Assembly (NCBI RefSeq): GCF_014650775.1
Contig: NZ_BMVP01000003.1
Span: 372,001 to 436,000, forward strand
Length of the DNA: 64,000 nt
Source of the DNA: Streptomyces cirratus
Lineage (GTDB): Bacteria; Actinomycetota; Actinomycetes; Streptomycetales; Streptomycetaceae
Reading direction: 5' to 3'
Position 1 is the first letter of the stretch; each line of letters opens with the position of its first letter. The position numbers and the translations under genes were made by a program. This document shows positions 1 to 7,687 of this stretch, in pieces. Below the pieces are notes generated by a model. It was not told the DNA's origin, ran no database searches, and saw only the letters and a program-made list of their open reading frames with translations.

Positions 1-1114
1 CACGCTGTCGGGCCACACCGACTACGTCCTCGCCGTCGCCGCCGGACCCGGGGAGCAGCTCGCCACCGGCGGGTTCGACCAGTCCGTGGTGCTGTGGGAT
101 CCCGGCCGGGCCGCTCTGGCCACCCGGCCCTTCACCGAGGCGTGGCAGTCGGCGTTCTCCCCCGACGGCCGGCTGCTGGCGTCGGCGCAGGCGGACCACA
201 CCGTGCGGGTCTGGGAACCCGGCCGGCACCGGCTGCTGACCACCCTGACCGGCTGCGGGGGTTCGGTGTTCGGCGTCGCGTTCTCGCCCGACGGGCGTCT
301 GATCGCCGCCGCGGGGGCCGACCGTACCGTCAGGACCTGGGAGGTGGCGGGCGGGAAACCGGTCGCGGTGCTGACGGGTCACGGCGGTTCGGTCTTCGCG
401 GTGGCGTTCTCCCCGGACGGCAGGACGCTCGCGTCGGCCGGCGCGGACCGCACGGTGGTCCTGTGGGACGTGGGCACGGGCCGGCGGGAAGCGACCCTCG
501 ACGCCCACCAGGACTTCGTCAACGCCGTAGCGTTCAGCCCGGACGGCCGGACGCTGGCCTCCGGGAGCGATGATCTGACGGTACGACTGTGGGACGTGAA
601 GGATCCACGGGGCGCCGGGCGTTCGCCGCGTGCCGTACTGCGCGGCCACACCGGCTCCGTGCGCGGCGTCGCGTTCTCCCCGGACGGGCGGATCCTCGCC
701 AGCGGCGGCAACGACGGAACGGTCCGCCTGTGGGACACCGCGCGGCTCGCCCCGGCCGCCACCCTCGCCGGGCACAGCGGATCGGTGCGGGCGGTGGCGT
801 TCAGCCCCGACGGCAAGGTGCTGGCGAGCAGCGGCAGTGACCAGAGCGTGAAGCTCTGGGATCCGCGGCGCGCCGAGCAGACCGCCACGCTGAACGGCCA
901 TACGGGAGCCGTGTGGGGCGTCACCTTCGACCCGGCGCGGCCGGGCACGCTGGCGAGCAGCAGCAACGACGGGACCGTGCGGCTGTGGAACACCGACACC
1001 ACCGAGCGCACGGCCGGGCTGTGCCGGCTCCTGGGGGACACCGGGCCGGAGCGCTGGGCCGGGCTGCTGCCTGATGTCCCGTACCGGAGGGTGTGTCCGG
1101 CGGGCGCCCGCTGA
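1..1114 (+). CDS. WD40-repeat protein, C-terminal part (5' end outside window)
   Basis: The reading frame is already open at the first base, so the gene begins upstream of the window. About eight WD40 blades are visible, each with a GH dipeptide, a VAFSPDG-type strand and a final [LV]W[DEN]. This builds a beta-propeller, a protein-protein interaction platform. After the last blade comes a short tail (LCRLLGD...W...LPDVPYR) that I recall from actinobacterial WD40 proteins whose N-terminus carries a protease, kinase or STAND ATPase domain. The N-terminal module cannot be seen, so the catalytic identity is unknown. The repeats are near-identical at the DNA level around the FSPDG segments, so blade number may vary between strains. 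Confidence 0.93.
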   Translation, partial: TLSGHTDYVLAVAAGPGEQLATGGFDQSVVLWDPGRAALATRPFTEAWQSAFSPDGRLLASAQADHTVRVWEPGRHRLLTTLTGCGGSVFGVAFSPDGRLIAAAGADRTVRTWEVAGGKPVAVLTGHGGSVFAVAFSPDGRTLASAGADRTVVLWDVGTGRREATLDAHQDFVNAVAFSPDGRTLASGSDDLTVRLWDVKDPRGAGRSPRAVLRGHTGSVRGVAFSPDGRILASGGNDGTVRLWDTARLAPAATLAGHSGSVRAVAFSPDGKVLASSGSDQSVKLWDPRRAEQTATLNGHTGAVWGVTFDPARPGTLASSSNDGTVRLWNTDTTERTAGLCRLLGDTGPERWAGLLPDVPYRRVCPAGAR

Positions 1115-1400
1115 ACTGCGGGAAAGGGCCGTTTCCCCGGGCGTTTCCCGTTTCCCAACGGCAAGGGCGACGCGTGGCGTCTCGACAGGGGCGCCCGCCG
1201 CGGCCCAGTCTCGAACCACCGCAGCCGGTGGCGGTGTTCTGGTCGCAGCCGCCGTCACCGGCCGACCTTGCGGGCTTTCCGGCCATCGTCACGGGAGCCG
1301 GCGACCACGCGCCACGTCATGGGGAGACCACGTCGTGGGTCACGGGGCCGTCGGAGCCCGACGCCGTCCGGAGGACAACGGGGAGAACGGGGAACCAGTC

Positions 1401-2303
1401 ATGCGCACCATCCTGTACGAAGCGAGGCGGTCCGTCGCGGCGGTCGCTCTCCTGGCGCTCTGCGCGGCGGGGGTCGCGGTCCAGCCGGCGGGCGCCGCAC
1501 CGGCACGGAGAGCCGAGGGGGCCGGTCCGGCGGCGGGCACGGCGGCCGCCGAGGGGAGCTGTGACGTCCTCGCGCCGGGCGCGTCCGCCGCCGCACAGGC
1601 CGCGGTCCGGGCCGCCTGCTCGCAGATCGGCGTCTGGTACACGTGGGGAGGCGGCCACGGGCCGCAGCCGGGCCCCACCTACGGGCAGGTGGACCCTACC
1701 GATCCGGCCAGTCAGCACGACCCGGAGCGGCGCGGGTTCGACTGCTCGGGGCTCGTCCGGTACGCCTACGCCCAGGCCACCGGTCAGGACATCCTGGCCG
1801 GCACCTCCAACGCCCAGTACCACTCGTCCCGGGTCACGGCGCGTTTCGGCGCGTCCCAGGGCACCGGGCCGCTGCTGCCCGGTGACCTGCTGGCCTGGGG
1901 CGGTGACAACTCCATCCACCACATCGCCGTCTACCTCGGCGCGGGAAAGATGGTCGAGGCCCGGCAGTCCGGCACCCACGTGATGGTGAGCGACGTCCGG
2001 CTCGGCGGCGACTACAACGGCGCCGTGCGCATCGGGGCCGCCGACCCCGGGCAGGGCGGCACCTTCTCCACCTGGGGCACGGACGTGTGGACGCACAGCG
2101 AGCCGTCCACGACCAGCGGGCGGGTCCACAAGTTCGACGGTCCGACCCGGGTGCGGATCAGCTGCCAGAAGCACGCCCAGCCCGTGGACGCCGAGGGCTA
2201 CCACAACGATGCCTGGTCCTACCTGCCGGAGTACCAGGCCTGGATCACCAACATCTACATCCAGGGTCCCGCCTGGCTGGACGGCGTCCCCACCTGCCCC
2301 TGA
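1401..2303 (+). CDS. Secreted NlpC/P60 (C40) cell-wall peptidase
   Basis: A 300-residue protein with an N-terminal signal peptide (basic MRTILYEARR, then an alanine/leucine core ending near AGAAPA). The NlpC/P60 catalytic cysteine lies in FDCSGLVRYAYA and the catalytic histidine in SIHHIAVYLG. These enzymes cleave gamma-D-Glu-meso-A2pm type bonds in peptidoglycan stem peptides outside the membrane. The last 75 residues (WTHSEPSTTSGRVHKF onward) look like a small SH3-type or cell-wall-binding domain. The ATG at 1401 is chosen because it begins the signal peptide; the frame is open further upstream but without one. A second secreted gene follows after 47 bases and is probably co-transcribed. 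Confidence 0.88.
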   Translation: MRTILYEARRSVAAVALLALCAAGVAVQPAGAAPARRAEGAGPAAGTAAAEGSCDVLAPGASAAAQAAVRAACSQIGVWYTWGGGHGPQPGPTYGQVDPTDPASQHDPERRGFDCSGLVRYAYAQATGQDILAGTSNAQYHSSRVTARFGASQGTGPLLPGDLLAWGGDNSIHHIAVYLGAGKMVEARQSGTHVMVSDVRLGGDYNGAVRIGAADPGQGGTFSTWGTDVWTHSEPSTTSGRVHKFDGPTRVRISCQKHAQPVDAEGYHNDAWSYLPEYQAWITNIYIQGPAWLDGVPTCP

Positions 2304-2350
2304 CACACCTTCACCCACACCGATACGCACAAGGAACCGAGGAGTACACC

Positions 2351-2728
2351 GTGAACGCAGCAAAGAAGTTCGCCCTGCTGGCCGGCGCGGCCGCCCTGAC
2401 GGCCGGCCTCACCGTCACCTCACTTCCCACCGCGAGCGCCGCCCCCGCCAAGCCGGCCGCCGACTGCGGCGTCCACTCGGACGGCAGGCTCTACTGCGGC
2501 AACAGGGCCGGCGCGAAGGGCTACGCCGACCGCTCGTACCGCTCGGCGACGCGCGGCACGCTCAACACCACCTACAGCTGGTTCGTGTGCTGGGGCCCGG
2601 GGGACCCGCACCCGGGCGGCAACAACGTCTGGTACTGGACGCAGCTGGACAACGGCGCGTGGGGCAACGTCCCGGCCGTCGACGTCAACACGCCCAACGA
2701 CCCGGCTTACGGCCTGCGCCAGTGCTGA
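2351..2728 (+). CDS. Small secreted protein of unknown function
   Basis: A 125-residue protein with a clear signal peptide (MNAAKKFALLAGAAALTAG...ASA) and a mature part of about 90 residues. The GTG at 2351 is preceded by a GAGGAG ribosome-binding site. The mature part has four cysteines (CGVHSDGRLYC, FVCWGPG, and the penultimate QC), which could form two disulfides, and is rich in Gly, Asn, Trp and Tyr. I do not recognise the family with certainty. It lies just downstream of the NlpC/P60 gene on the same strand and is followed by a strong hairpin, so the two probably form one transcript. A cell-wall-associated or inhibitor-like role is only a guess. Confidence 0.8.
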   Translation: MNAAKKFALLAGAAALTAGLTVTSLPTASAAPAKPAADCGVHSDGRLYCGNRAGAKGYADRSYRSATRGTLNTTYSWFVCWGPGDPHPGGNNVWYWTQLDNGAWGNVPAVDVNTPNDPAYGLRQC

Positions 2729-2755
2729 GCCACGACTGCTGAGCCGGTCAGTACG

Positions 2756-2789
2756 GTGGGGCCCACTCCCGGTCGGGAGCGGGCCCCAC
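2756..2789. terminator. Hairpin terminator between convergent genes
   Basis: A GTGGGGCCC...GGGCCCCAC inverted repeat with one small internal irregularity and a tiny loop sits between the small secreted protein gene and the leftward gene ending at 2813. It can serve as a bidirectional terminator. No U-tract follows, as is usual in Streptomyces. Confidence 0.7.
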
Positions 2790-2812
2790 TCGTGTGCGCG
2801 TGCGGCGGTGCG

Positions 2813-2974
2813 CTACCAGCGGTACCAGCGGCCGCCACCGCCCGCGGGACGGGCGACGAAGCCGATGAGCCACAGCACCAGGACCGCGATCGCGACCCAC
2901 CACAGCACCTTCACGGCGAAGCCCGCGCCGAACAGGATGAGAGCGAGCAGAAGGACGAGAAGCAGGGGAACCAT
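2813..2974 (-). CDS. Small hydrophobic membrane protein (53 aa)
   Basis: A 53-residue protein with two nearly contiguous hydrophobic helices (residues 2-20 and 23-41) and a Gly-rich, Arg/Trp-containing tail (GGGGRWYRW). The start ATG has a GGAGG ribosome-binding site ten bases upstream, which supports real translation. Tiny proteins of this kind are common in Streptomyces, often called hydrophobic protein and sometimes linked to osmotic or general stress; the role is unknown. It lies 77 bases downstream of the flavodoxin-like gene on the same strand and may share its transcript. Confidence 0.75.
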   Translation of the reverse strand: MVPLLLVLLLALILFGAGFAVKVLWWVAIAVLVLWLIGFVARPAGGGGRWYRW

Positions 2975-3051
2975 AGTTATCAACCTCCGAAGTGGCGACT
3001 GCCCCGCCCGGCCCTCCCCATGCGCGCGAACCGCCCCGTTGTCCGGCTCCG

Positions 3052-3696
3052 TCAGCTCGGCGGGTACGCGGCCGCCTTGAGGCGGCGGGCCAGGTGCGCG
3101 GTGTTCGCGGCGAGGGTCGCGGTGGTGCCCGCCGTCTCCTCGGGCGTCTTGTCGAGGTCCTGGTAGTCGGTGCCCTGCATCGCCTCGCCGACCCAATAGG
3201 TCACGGCGCCGGGCGCCAGGCTGAAACCGACGTCGTTCAGGCCTTGGAAGAGGTCGGCGCTGACCTTGTGGGCACCGTCCTCGTTGCCGACGACACACAC
3301 GGCCGCGACCTTGCCGTAGGTGAGCAGCCGGCCCTCGTCGTCGGTCTCGGAGAGTTCCGCGTCCAGGCGCTCCAGGACCCGCTGGGCGACGCTGGAGGGA
3401 TGGCCCACCCAGATCGGTGTGGAGATGACGAGGATGTCGCTGCCGAGGATGGTCCGGCGGATCTCGGGCCAGGCGTCTCCGTCGCCCATGTCGCTCTGCA
3501 CTCCCGGTTTGACGTCGTGGTCCACGACCCGGATGACCTTGCCGGTCACGCCGTGTTCGCCGAGGGCCGCCATCGTCTGCTCGGCCAGCAGCTGGGAGCT
3601 GGAGGGAGCCGGCGAGGGAGTCAGGCTGCAGACCAGCGCCACGGCGCGCAGCGGGGTCGTCGGGGAGACGGTGTCGGGGTTGTGTGTCGTTTCCAT
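3052..3696 (-). CDS. Flavodoxin / NADPH-dependent FMN reductase family protein
   Basis: A 214-residue protein with the flavodoxin-like fold. The first strand and phosphate loop are ALVCSLTPSPAPSSS, where the Ser/Pro-rich turn would hold the FMN phosphate. A second signature is ISTPIWVGHPSS, the T-P-I-W loop that packs on the isoalloxazine ring in this family, and the third strand is VAAVCVVGNEDGAHK. It probably catalyses NAD(P)H-dependent reduction of a flavin, quinone or azo compound in the cytoplasm; the substrate is not predictable. The first 15 residues are a disordered extension. It is divergent from the small hydrophilic protein gene at 3882. Confidence 0.85.
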   Translation of the reverse strand: METTHNPDTVSPTTPLRAVALVCSLTPSPAPSSSQLLAEQTMAALGEHGVTGKVIRVVDHDVKPGVQSDMGDGDAWPEIRRTILGSDILVISTPIWVGHPSSVAQRVLERLDAELSETDDEGRLLTYGKVAAVCVVGNEDGAHKVSADLFQGLNDVGFSLAPGAVTYWVGEAMQGTDYQDLDKTPEETAGTTATLAANTAHLARRLKAAAYPPS

Positions 3697-3881
3697 ACGG
3701 ACGCGGGTGCCCTCCCCCGGCGTTCTCTACCGGGCCGCCGGGCCTTCCTCGGGGGACCGAAGACACCCCTGAACCACACGCTCGGTCACCGAAAAGGTGC
3801 GGTGCGTAGCAGACCGTGGCAGCGTCGGAGGTGCGGAGGGCAAAGAGGCCCTCCCGACGAGAGCAAGGAGCGTGAACCGTC

Positions 3882-4088
3882 ATGGGCGGTATGCGGGACA
3901 AGAACCAGCAGCCGGGCAAGAGCCGCGAGGAGCAGGAGCACCAGCGGCAGCAGCGCCCCGGCCAGGACCCGGAGTCCATGCGGACGGGTGGCCGCCAGCG
4001 CAAGCCGGGTGAGGTGTCGCACGACCGCGCGCTCGACGACGACATGCCGCGCGACGACGACATGGACATGCCCCGCGGCCAGCGCTGA
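3882..4088 (+). CDS. Small hydrophilic, probably disordered protein (68 aa)
   Basis: A 68-residue, highly charged protein without hydrophobic segments: Gln/Glu/Arg-rich in the first half, then an acidic Asp-rich C-terminus containing DDDMPRDDDMDMPRG. An AAGGAG-type ribosome-binding site precedes the ATG and a perfect hairpin follows the stop, so it looks like an independent gene. It resembles small stress- or desiccation-related hydrophilic proteins of actinobacteria, but I cannot name a family. Confidence 0.7.
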   Translation: MGGMRDKNQQPGKSREEQEHQRQQRPGQDPESMRTGGRQRKPGEVSHDRALDDDMPRDDDMDMPRGQR

Positions 4089-4109
4089 ACCCGCGGCTGC
4101 GCGCACAGG

Positions 4110-4141
4110 ACTCCGGCCGGTGGCTGACCACCGGCCGGAGT
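4110..4141 (+). terminator. Hairpin terminator of the 68-aa protein gene
   Basis: A perfect 14-bp stem (ACTCCGGCCGGTGG paired with its complement) with a CTGA loop, 22 bases after the stop codon. This is a strong intrinsic-type terminator without a U-tract. Confidence 0.8.
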
Positions 4142-4268
4142 TCGCCGTGCCGGGCGGCGCCGGGCGGGCCGGCGGGCGAAGGGACCGGGCAGCCGGGCCA
4201 TGCGTCCGCCTCAGGCGGGTAGGCGTACTGGAGGGGACCCGTGTGCGCGAGGCGCAGGGAGGCACGAC

Positions 4269-4817
4269 ATGGCTCGGGTGTCGGTGGAAGGGACGGAGAT
4301 CGTCGTCCGGCTGTCCCCGCGGGAGCGGCTCGCCGTGCGCCGCCGACGCAACATTCGCGTGCCGGTCGCGGCGGTACGTGAGGCAGCCGTGGAACCCAGC
4401 TGGTGGCGCGCGCTGCGCGGCGTGGCGGGCAGGGGCAGCTGGCACCCCGGGCGCTGTGTGGGGATCAGGCACGCTTCAGAGGGCGGGAACGGCGAGGACT
4501 TCGTCTCGGTACGGGCCTCCGGTCCCGTGCTCCGCCTGGAACTGGCCGGTGACGCCGAGTTCCGCCGGATCGCGGTGAGCATCCCGGACCCGGAGGGAAC
4601 GGCGCGCAGGCTGCGGCCCGTGGACCCGCCGGCGGAAGACGCGGGGCAGCGGAACGAGGGGCGCCCGGAGCGGGTGCCGCGCCGCCCCCTGCTCCAGCAC
4701 GAGGGCGGCACGGTGGACGACCACGGCCGAGCGCCCGGCGCTCCTTCGCGGACGGGCACCGGCGCGCAGCCCAAGGCCGACGACGAGCGGGTACGCAGGG
4801 CCAACGAGGGCGGATGA
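4269..4817 (+). CDS. Hypothetical protein (182 aa)
   Basis: The ATG at 4269 follows a GGGAGG ribosome-binding site by five bases. The first 110 residues form a predicted beta-rich domain (RVSVEGTEIVVRLSPRER, then GRCVGIRHA, FVSVRASGPVLRLEL, FRRIAVSI) that resembles a small PH-like or stress-related domain found in Streptomyces. The C-terminal 70 residues are charged, low in complexity and probably disordered. There is no signal peptide, so it is probably cytoplasmic. The function is unknown. Confidence 0.7.
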   Translation: MARVSVEGTEIVVRLSPRERLAVRRRRNIRVPVAAVREAAVEPSWWRALRGVAGRGSWHPGRCVGIRHASEGGNGEDFVSVRASGPVLRLELAGDAEFRRIAVSIPDPEGTARRLRPVDPPAEDAGQRNEGRPERVPRRPLLQHEGGTVDDHGRAPGAPSRTGTGAQPKADDERVRRANEGG

Positions 4818-5344
4818 CGGGGCAGGCGCGGCGGTCGCGCGCCTGAGGCCGGCCAGGATCCTCCGGCGGGCCTGCGCCGCCTGCGCCGGCATCTTCCGGT
4901 GCAGCGGGTTCGCGGCGGCGGCCGGCCCGGGCCGCGCCGGTCCAGGAGTTCCCCGGAGCCGGCGGTGATCCGTCCCCCCGCGGTGTCCCGGTCGCAGGGG
5001 ACCGGCCCGCTGCCGTCGGGGACGAGGGGGCTCGTCAGGCGGTCCGGGGAGGCGTCTGGCCTTCAGCCGGACGGGGCGTTGCGGGCGCGGCGCGGCGCGG
5101 CCACGGGCGCCTACCCGGGGTCGGACGGCTCACGCCGACGGCCGCGGCGGCGGGCGGCCCCGGCCGCCCGGGCGGTCCACCCCATGGGGCAGGATGGAAA
5201 CTCCCGTTCCCAAGGCGTTCATCAGCCCGAACGGGGGTCTCCGCACGACGAACTGACAGGTGACAAGGTGACGACACACCCCATACGACGGCCTGCGGCG
5301 GCCGCCGCCGCTCCCCCGGTCCGGCGTGGAGCGGAGGGCCCGCG
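4818..5344. other. Intergenic region, no supported gene
   Basis: This 527-base gap separates the 182-aa protein gene from the MscS gene. One open frame crosses it on the + strand (4899-5348), but it has no start signal, no domain and an Arg/Pro/Ser-rich composition typical of chance frames in GC-rich DNA. I see no RNA gene. The last 80 bases should hold the promoter of the MscS gene. Confidence 0.5.
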
Positions 5345-6436
5345 TTGAACCGGGACCTCGTCCTGCACGACTGGCTCGTGGCCGGTATCGCCCTGGCCGC
5401 CGGGGGCGTGGCCGCACTCCTGCTGCGCGGGCTGCTGCGCTGGCTGGCCAAGCACGCCCTGCGGACCCGGTGGAGCGGCGACGACATCATCGTCGACGCG
5501 CTGCGCACGCTCGCACCGGGAGCGGCCGTCATCGCGGGCGTCGCGGTGGCCGCCGGCACGCTGCCGCTGACGGCCCGGATCTCGGGGGTCGTCAACGCCT
5601 CGCTGACCGCCCTGCTGATCCTCTTCGCCACGTTCAGCGCCGCCCGGGTCATCGCGGGCCTGGTCCAGTCCGTGGCGCAGTCGCGGACCGGAGTGGCCGG
5701 TTCGGCGACCATTTTCGTCAACATCACGCGCATCGTGGTGCTCGCCATGGGCGTGCTGGTCGCGCTCGAAACCATGGGCGTGTCCATCGCGCCGCTGCTG
5801 ACCGCGCTCGGTGTGGGCGGTCTGGCGGTGGCCCTCGCCCTCCAGGACACCCTGGCCAACCTCTTCGCGGGCGTGCACATCCTGGCCTCGAAGACGGTGC
5901 AGCCCGGCGACTACATCCGCCTCAGCAGTGGCGAGGAGGGGTACGTGGTCGACATCAACTGGCGCAACACCGTGGTACGCAACCTGTCGAACAACCTCGT
6001 CATCATCCCGAACGGGCGGCTCGCCAAGACGAACATGACCAACTACACCCAGCCGGAACAGCAGTTGTCGCTGCTGGTGCAGGTGGGCGTGGGGTACGAA
6101 AGCGATCTGGAGCACGTCGAGCGCGTGACGCTGGAGGTGGTCGACACCGTGATGGCCGACATCAACGGCGCCGTCCCCGATCACGAGGGAGCCGTCCGCT
6201 TCCACACGTTCGCGGACTCCCGGATCAACTTCACGGCGATCCTCGGCGTCGGTGAGTTCAGCGACCAGTACCGGATCAAGCACGAGTTCATCAAGCGCCT
6301 GCACCAGCGGTTCCGGGAGGAGGGCATCTCGATACCCGCCCCGACGCGGACGGTCGCGCTCCAGCGCGAGGACGCCCTCCCGGCGCACCCGGTCCTCCCC
6401 CACCAGCGCGAGGGCGGCCGGACCACCGTGCGCTGA
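5345..6436 (+). CDS. MscS-family mechanosensitive ion channel
   Basis: A 363-residue inner-membrane protein with about four hydrophobic segments: roughly 9-28, 55-75, 82-105 and 120-145. The pore-lining helix is recognisable in ALGVGGLAVALALQDTL, the Gly/Ala-packed helix and conserved Gln of MscS. It is followed by the cytoplasmic beta domain (VQPGDYIRL...GYVVDINWRNTVVRN) with the usual FSNNLVIIPNG-like motif (LSNNLVIIPNG). Such channels release solutes during hypo-osmotic shock. The start is taken as TTG at 5345, with GGAG upstream; it is uncertain because no ATG or GTG lies in frame before the first helix. Confidence 0.88.
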   Translation: MNRDLVLHDWLVAGIALAAGGVAALLLRGLLRWLAKHALRTRWSGDDIIVDALRTLAPGAAVIAGVAVAAGTLPLTARISGVVNASLTALLILFATFSAARVIAGLVQSVAQSRTGVAGSATIFVNITRIVVLAMGVLVALETMGVSIAPLLTALGVGGLAVALALQDTLANLFAGVHILASKTVQPGDYIRLSSGEEGYVVDINWRNTVVRNLSNNLVIIPNGRLAKTNMTNYTQPEQQLSLLVQVGVGYESDLEHVERVTLEVVDTVMADINGAVPDHEGAVRFHTFADSRINFTAILGVGEFSDQYRIKHEFIKRLHQRFREEGISIPAPTRTVALQREDALPAHPVLPHQREGGRTTVR

Positions 6437-6654
6437 GGCAGCCGGCCCGGGGGCTGAGCGAAGGCGAGGGGCTCGGGTTGGTCGCGTTGGCGTTCGTACG
6501 GATCTGCGCGAGGCATCCCCGGGCCCCCCAAGCCGTGGCCGGCCGCTCCACCCACCCGGCCAGCTGACGCGCTGACGCCTGCGACTCCCGTCCCCGAGGA
6601 GGTACGGCTCGCCGTGGCCTTACGAACTCCCTTACGGAGTCCTACCTTTGAGCC

Positions 6655-7530
6655 ATGAGAACTCGGCGTTCCGGACCGCTGGCGGGAGTTGTGTCACCGG
6701 TGACCGACGGATGGCGGCTGCTGTTCGTGCCCAGCCGGGCCCGCCAGCTGGCGTTCGCGCTCGGGGCGAGCACGGTGGTCCCGGCGGTGGTCGCCGCCCC
6801 ACTTCTGCTGGGCGCTCTGGTGGCCGCCGTGATCTCGGGAAGCTCACTCGTCTGGGGCGGTTTGCGGCTCTTACTGGCGCTCACGGTCGTCGCAGTGATC
6901 CTGCTCGCCGTGGCCATGATGTGCGTCACGGTCTCCACGATGGTGCGGTGGGTCGAGCTCCGCCCCCGGGCAACTCCGGCGCAGGTCGTGATCGCCCGCT
7001 TTCTGCGTTCGTCGACCATGGCGACGGCCGATCTGCAGCGAGTCGTCGTCATCGAGCGACTCAGCCTGGGGAAGCGACAGTCGATCAAGGTGGTGCTGCA
7101 CACCCGCAGCGAGACGGTGGAGTGCGAACCGGCGACGTCCGCACCGCTCTCCCGGGTCGACGCACAAGCGCTGACCGGCTGGTTGACCGAGCAACTCGGC
7201 CCGGCCCAGGTGGCGGTGGAGCATCAGACGCAGGTCAAGCGGGACTTCCTGCGTCCCGACGAGTGGTGGACCCCGTCCCACATCGCCAAGCTGTGGCGGG
7301 TACCCGTCAGCGAGGTCGACGCCATGGCCGCCCGGCGCGGCGTCGAGGCCTATCCGTACACACCCCGGGCGAGCGCGATGTACAGCCCGGGCACTTCGGT
7401 CACCGTCTACGACCCGGGCCGGGCCTACGAGGTCGCCGAAGAACTCCGCGCGGAGCGAGCCGCCCGGCGGGGCGCCGACAGCACGGCAGCCCCCGGCCCG
7501 GACGGGGGCGACGCAACGGATTCCCGCTGA
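6655..7530 (+). CDS. Membrane protein of unknown function with an in-frame TTA codon
   Basis: A 291-residue protein with two or three N-terminal membrane helices (about 30-60 and 66-95) followed by a soluble cytoplasmic part. The segment WWTPSHIAKLWRVPVSEVDAM looks like a small helix-turn-helix-like module. A TTA leucine codon lies in frame at 6871-6873 inside the second helix region. In Streptomyces TTA is read only by the bldA tRNA, so translation should depend on development. The neighbouring gene at 7688 also has a TTA codon. I do not recognise the family. Confidence 0.8.
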   Translation: MRTRRSGPLAGVVSPVTDGWRLLFVPSRARQLAFALGASTVVPAVVAAPLLLGALVAAVISGSSLVWGGLRLLLALTVVAVILLAVAMMCVTVSTMVRWVELRPRATPAQVVIARFLRSSTMATADLQRVVVIERLSLGKRQSIKVVLHTRSETVECEPATSAPLSRVDAQALTGWLTEQLGPAQVAVEHQTQVKRDFLRPDEWWTPSHIAKLWRVPVSEVDAMAARRGVEAYPYTPRASAMYSPGTSVTVYDPGRAYEVAEELRAERAARRGADSTAAPGPDGGDATDSR

Positions 7531-7687
7531 CCCGGTCGGGCCGAAGCCCACGGCCGATCAGGCCGGGCCCGCCCAGCCGCTCCACGCCGCCCGGGCGCAA
7601 GGCGCCGCGGCGCCCGACGCGCGTACGCGGCAGGCCGGCGCGAAGGCTGGCCGGAGGGGCTCTGGTTGAGGTGACCGGGTCTGTGTA

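Noticed and set aside
1115..1400. Cyclic di-AMP (ydaO-type) riboswitch before the NlpC/P60 gene
   Set aside because: Such riboswitches precede some actinobacterial wall hydrolase genes, but the conserved core segments are not recognisable here.
4899..5348. Open frame of 149 codons ending in the MscS start region
   Set aside because: No ribosome-binding site or domain; composition is Arg/Ser/Pro-rich as in chance GC-rich frames. The stop/start overlap with the MscS TTG is probably coincidental.
5222..6403. Leftward 393-codon frame opposite the MscS gene
   Set aside because: No domain; the composition mirrors the codon structure of the MscS gene on the other strand.
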